Positions 59,947 through 64,000 of a DNA stretch of 64,000 nucleotides are shown here, in pieces. Both the position numbers and the translations under genes were made by a program. Under the pieces are notes generated by a model. The model was not told the origin of the DNA, made no database searches, and saw nothing but the letters and a program-made list of their open reading frames with translations. The stretch covers positions 124,001-188,000 of the forward strand of contig WTXG01000001.1 of NCBI GenBank assembly GCA_022496185.1. The letters run 5' to 3'. Within the stretch, counting starts at the first letter, position 1. The number at the start of each line of letters is the position of its first letter. Source of the DNA: Multifurca ochricompacta. Lineage: Eukaryota > Basidiomycota > Agaricomycetes > Russulales > Russulaceae.

Positions 59947-61131
59947 ATGAGTGACGAATTACCATGTCAGGGTCGAGCTCTCGATATAATCGACGGTCAA
60001 CACAACCTACTCACAATAGAAATGAAATCATCTTCCAGAGGTGTCCGTTTCGATGACGAGTGTATCCTCATTCCAGATCCCCAACGTCGCTCTCGCATGC
60101 CAAAACTTCTTGTCAAACCGTCATCTTTCATCTTTAAACGAAGGCATTCACAGGATTCTTCGTCTCCTTCGTCTCCTCATGACCATGATGTATTCGTCTC
60201 TCCTCCTGCTTTCCCTAGGCCCGCGTAAGCCGCTACTCTTTCTTTCACCTCCCACGTCACATTCACTCGGTGGTGCCTAAGCCTTTCCAGAAAATTCAGT
60301 CTTAATGATGAAAAACCCCTCGCTCCTCCTATCCATCGACACTCATCCTTACCACCAACAACTCGTCTCTCTCGTGTGCGACCGTCTTCACTTTCCCCAT
60401 CACCGCGCTCTGAACTCGTGACCATACCTCTTCGTCCGTGTTGTCCCGACTGCTTTTCCGCAACTGAGCGTGCAGCTCTGCAAGGTGAAAATTGGACAGA
60501 AAAATTCTCTCGAGCGGCTCGCAGGCGGCGGAGCGCAAGCGTAGACAACCACCCTTGTCCCCCACATATCATAGCTGGCAGCGGGACCACTATTCAGTGG
60601 TCCCCCGCCACAGAGAGTGCACACACCATCTTTCGCCCTCTCATCGCTTCTGAAGAGGCTGATTGTGAGGGGGGTTTGGTTACCAGCATGAATTCCATCT
60701 CTGACGAGCAGGAAGTCAGCGAGGTGGAGATGGCACTCGATCATCTATCTATACAAGGCAGGGCAGATGGTACCCTCCGACCACTATTGACACGTCACAA
60801 CCCATGGTTGTCGCCCATCCCAAGCAATAACACTTCCGCTGACGACCTCTCGCCTGCATGCCCAGTCATAGACAATGTTGACAACCCACCCCGGTATTGT
60901 CCCGCCAAGTCTGCCTTAGTCTCGCCCCCTTCCTCCCCTCTGCCCCAAACACCGTCATCAACGTATTCCACCCCTGTCTTCTCCCCGAAGATCGAGTCGC
61001 CGCCATCCCCAAAGCAGTCTGAGTCCCCGCGCATCGCTAGCTCATTCCGTGTCCCCAAAGGGGGAACGCTTATGCGTGCTGGCACTGAAATACTCAAAGG
61101 TGTCACTGCGCTAGGTGGCGGGCCATTTTAA
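59947..61131 (+). CDS. low-complexity Ser/Pro-rich protein, uncharacterised
   Basis: Exons 59947-60224 and 60289-61131 with a 64-nt GT-AG intron, about 373 residues. It starts MSDELPCQGRALDIIDGQ and carries SSSRGVRFDDECILIPDP and a basic cluster RRSRMPKLLVKPSSFIFKRR. A short CPDCFSATERAAL motif with two Cys pairs away from Pro/Ser runs follows. Later come acidic helices (ISDEQEVSEVEMALDHLSIQ) and a long Ser-Pro region (SPPSSPLPQTPSSTYSTPVFSP). The end GGTLMRAGTEILKGVTALGGGPF may be an amphipathic helix. Many SP/TP sites suggest phosphorylation by proline-directed kinases. No domain recognised; it reads like basidiomycete-specific regulatory proteins. Confidence 0.7.
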
Positions 61132-63418
61132 GGGGCTGTCTTAGTTTAATGGCATTTAGTTTGGCAAAGATTGTCATGGATGGTCATATAACTTAACTTT
61201 TTGCTCCCGACTGTGGTCTTGACCTGACCTGTATTAACGTACGCGATACGATCTTCACCTTAATTGACCATAATAATTAATATGGAAATGTACCATGACA
61301 TTCATCGTGCAATCAATGCTGCAGGCCAGAGCACCACACAACTCTATACTATACTACTTTTTATAGCAGTCATGTGACATGCAATGTGTATGGTATGGTA
61401 CTACTCTACTCTATCGTCTATCTACGTTGCTATTCTTCCCGAGTGTGATGTGTGACGATCCATCCATCCAACCAACCAGAAAACGAATAAATTTACTTGT
61501 TGCGAATATTTGCGAATATTTCACCCTGTTTTGGCGGCTCATCTCGTCATGATAAGTGACGATCGGCAGCAATTGCACATTAATGCGGTATAGTTCAGAG
61601 TTTTAGTTTTCAACAATAACAATAGTTCCAGCTTAGCTTGAGCTTGGATCGTCTCGTCCAAAATGAAATTTTTATTTTATTTTTCTTCAGGGATATTGAT
61701 ATTAACAAGTGAAGAGAGTAAGATCACCTGAAGCGCTAAGCTTTCAAGTCCAATTTAATCTCACTTTCACTTTCACTTTCACTTCTGGTTTTGGCGGCTA
61801 TTGCTAGCTTCGATCCGTGTACCTCAATCTTTTTGAGAGCGGCGGCCAGTACCATTTATCGTGCTAGCAACTAACAAACTTCAAACCCGGTGCCACCAAC
61901 TCGACCCTGTCTGTCTTTCGGAGAGAAAGCGGACTCCGGAAATTGGTATTGTCTAGTCTTCAGGGTTGCTCGTTGCGCTCTCGGGACCGAATAAACAACC
62001 AATAATTCATTCAACTCAACTATCACCTGAGTTCAGAACGTTGCAAGTTGAACCTTTTCTTTTTGAACCCCTAGAAAAAAACTCGCAAAACATCAAGTGT
62101 CATAATGACCCCATAAACCTTTTATTTGCCATTCGCTTTGTTATCACGTCGTCGTCATCGCATGGACTTGAGTGAATAGAAGCTGCCTCCAAGTTCCCGA
62201 AGGTCTAGAATAATCCTTACTTTTTATCTTACCATTGGAAATTCTGGTAAGTAGTCTCCTGTTTGTAAGACGAGGATGTTCGGACTTCACTGGGCACATG
62301 CGCATGTTCATGTTCCGCATTGGCCTTGGTGAGGCTAATGATCACCGCGGGAGACGGAATGTGGACTCGATCCGATCAATCAATAACTTTTCAACCCGCC
62401 CACCAACTTACTCATGCACTGCACGCCTCTTATGACAGGTCGTGTGAGGGCGAGAGAAGGGGGGGGGGGGGGTTTGAGGTCTCATGGATATCGGCAGTGA
62501 CTCGGCAGGAGCACAAGTTAATTAAATGAGGGTTGAAGCGGAAATCGCCTTTCGCATTGCACAAGACACGAGATATTTTGTGGTTGGATGACGACCACTC
62601 TTGTGCTGCCTGTCACCACCCACTGTCGCTGATGGCCAGCTGTGACTAAGCATCTGATGTAGCGTCATCACCCCCACCCCCATAAGGCTTCTGGCTTCTG
62701 ATCTAATTATCTGTTTCTTTTACAGAGTGAAAGCATTACAGGTAGCCACGGCCAGGGAACCTTTGTATCATTTTCATACATACTATGACACCACCATATG
62801 CAAGCCACCTTTATCCTCCGTGTGCTCAGGGCCACTTCCACCTCTTCGGATTCTAAAAGTGGGCCTTGTTGAAACTTGAGGCATACCCCATCCCACGAAC
62901 CCCCATCCCTGCCTTGTGGCCAGGTCAGGCCCTTTGGTTATATGTTGATCCTTTTACATCCACCGGGTACTAAAACATCAGAAAAGAGTCAGTTAACCTT
63001 ATCGAGCGAGGCAATATCATTCGCTCCCTACGTGAGCACGGTATACAGTTTGATGTTGGCATCATAGGTGTTGGCATCATGTCACACACATTATGTCTCC
63101 TGTTTCGGAGTTGCCGACCGAACCTAAAAAGGCAAGTCATATTCCTATACTTGGCCTGATGCGGTAAATCCGAAGCCGTTTATATTGTTTTATATTTTAA
63201 TTAATGAAATTAATCTCGCTAAAAACGCTGTCACTAACACACTAACACTAACACTGACTTAAGAATTACTCAACAGACAACACCCGCTCCTGGAGGATAT
63301 AATATAAATAATTATCAGAGAGCCAAAAAAAAATAAAAAAATCCATGTGTTAATGCGTGTGTGAAAATTTAAATACCAAAAAAAAAGAATGAGAAGGGTG
63401 AGTTAGTCGTAAAAGGTA
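61132..63418. other. intergenic, no gene seen
   Basis: A/T-rich flanks, short direct repeats (TTTGCGAATATT near 61.51 kb, CTTTCA near 61.77 kb), a G run at 62.46 kb, (ACACTAAC)n at 63.23-63.25 kb. Open frames are short and patternless. Confidence 0.5.
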
Positions 63419-63931
63419 TTATCTCCTAAACAGTCCAAGAAGCGTGCGTCGGATGATTTTTATGATGAAACGTGGATCCAAGAAATTGGTATAGTACGCC
63501 TGAGCGCCATACCGCGCGATCAACATCTCGTGCACATGCGCGCTATGCGCCTCCTTTGCCGTGCGGCGGGCATACTCATCTTCTTCTCTTTTCGGGGGCG
63601 GTTGCTCTCCTGCCCACTGCAACAAGACCTCGATAAACTCACGAAGTTCATCCTCTGTGTTCTCCGCGTGCACGACGACGCGTATACGCTCCTGCCCACG
63701 TGGTACGGCTGGATACGGGATCGGCTGCGCGGCATAACCTTTGGCTTGCAGGAATGTGGCCAATTGCAACGGGCGGGAGGTCAAGATCGGGAAGATTGGC
63801 GTCGGAACAGGAAGTGCGCCAAAGTTTAAATGAGACTCCGGTAAGCGAAGTATACTCTTTGGCACCGGCTCTAGCGCGCTGAGCAGGAGATCGCTGAATT
63901 GCGTCGAGAGCTTGTGTAGTCTTTCGCGCAA
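63419..63931 (-). CDS. alpha-oxoamine synthase family (BioF/KBL-like) aminotransferase, C-terminal exon (partial)
   Basis: The last exon of a fold-type I PLP enzyme: LRERLHKLSTQFSDLLLSAL, then the family C-terminal block with LQLATFLQAKGYAAQPIPYPAVPRGQERIRVVVHAENTEDELREFIEVLLQW, matching 8-amino-7-oxononanoate synthase/2-amino-3-ketobutyrate-ligase relatives. The extra tail (RYGAQAYYTNFLDPRFIIKIIRRTLLGLFRR) is a fungal extension. The exon opens after an ATTTGACCACTAG acceptor at 63932-63933; the upstream intron reaches the right edge, so the PLP lysine is outside the window. Confidence 0.75.
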   Translation of the reverse strand: MRERLHKLSTQFSDLLLSALEPVPKSILRLPESHLNFGALPVPTPIFPILTSRPLQLATFLQAKGYAAQPIPYPAVPRGQERIRVVVHAENTEDELREFIEVLLQWAGEQPPPKREEDEYARRTAKEAHSAHVHEMLIARYGAQAYYTNFLDPRFIIKIIRRTLLGLFRR

Positions 63932-64000
63932 CTAGTGGTCAAATTCATGCATGAGATCAAATGAATAAACAATTTTTTTTATGAGGCGAGAAGTGACCTC

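Overview
This is nuclear DNA of a filamentous basidiomycete, most probably an Agaricomycete. The genes are cut by many short introns (mostly 40-75 nt), both strands are densely used, and the recognisable families are fungal: a Chs7 chitin-synthase chaperone, Mdv1 mitochondrial fission adaptor, Utp18, Spo22/Zip4 meiosis protein, Pho80-type cyclin, heterotrimeric G-protein alpha subunit, p23 co-chaperone, and a CBM19-bearing secreted protein. A species name cannot be given from the sequence alone. No tRNA, rRNA or CRISPR was seen.

Layout. 1-2.75 kb: 3' part of a GH99/GH71-like glycosidase with a long Pro-rich tail running off the left edge. 2.9-3.75 kb: uridine-kinase-like P-loop enzyme. 3.8-7.4 kb: gene-poor. 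7.4-8.9 kb: FAD monooxygenase. 9.3-19.1 kb: a rearranged accessory block described below. 19.5-28 kb: p23, an unknown membrane or secreted protein, Mdv1 and G alpha. 28-32.4 kb: gene-poor. 32.4-39.6 kb: Utp18 and Spo22. 40.0-40.7 kb: a small glycine-zipper membrane protein. 44.5-46.8 kb: Pho80-like cyclin, followed by a 6.5-kb microsatellite-rich gap. 53.3-61.1 kb: Chs7, a GPALPP/DUF3752 protein, ADAL-type deaminase, SDR and a disordered protein. Right edge: C-terminal exon of an AOS-family (BioF/KBL) aminotransferase.

The most interesting part is 9.3-19.1 kb. Three paralogous secreted proteins (KEP1-3) share a signal peptide and are built of cysteine-free cassettes separated by dibasic Lys/Arg-Arg (Kex2-type) sites, so they look like precursors of secreted peptides. 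The cassette is recognisably homologous to a segment of the CBM19-domain secreted protein encoded between KEP1 and KEP2, with both cysteines of that segment replaced by serine; the signal peptides also match. KEP therefore appears to be a peptide-precursor family born from its neighbour. Each KEP copy is embedded in copies of a HAD phosphatase gene. One HAD copy (18.1-19.1 kb) is intact and the others are relics, so KEP copies were kept while HAD copies decayed. KEP1 is inverted and flanked by two direct TG...CA solo-LTR-like elements whose target-site duplication halves lie on the inner sides, suggesting a permuted or circular intermediate.

Several conserved genes (Mdv1, G alpha, ADAL and probably the GH99-like gene) carry single-base frame breaks of the deletion type while their neighbours are intact. 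These may be assembly errors rather than pseudogenes. GC-AG introns and very small exons also recur.
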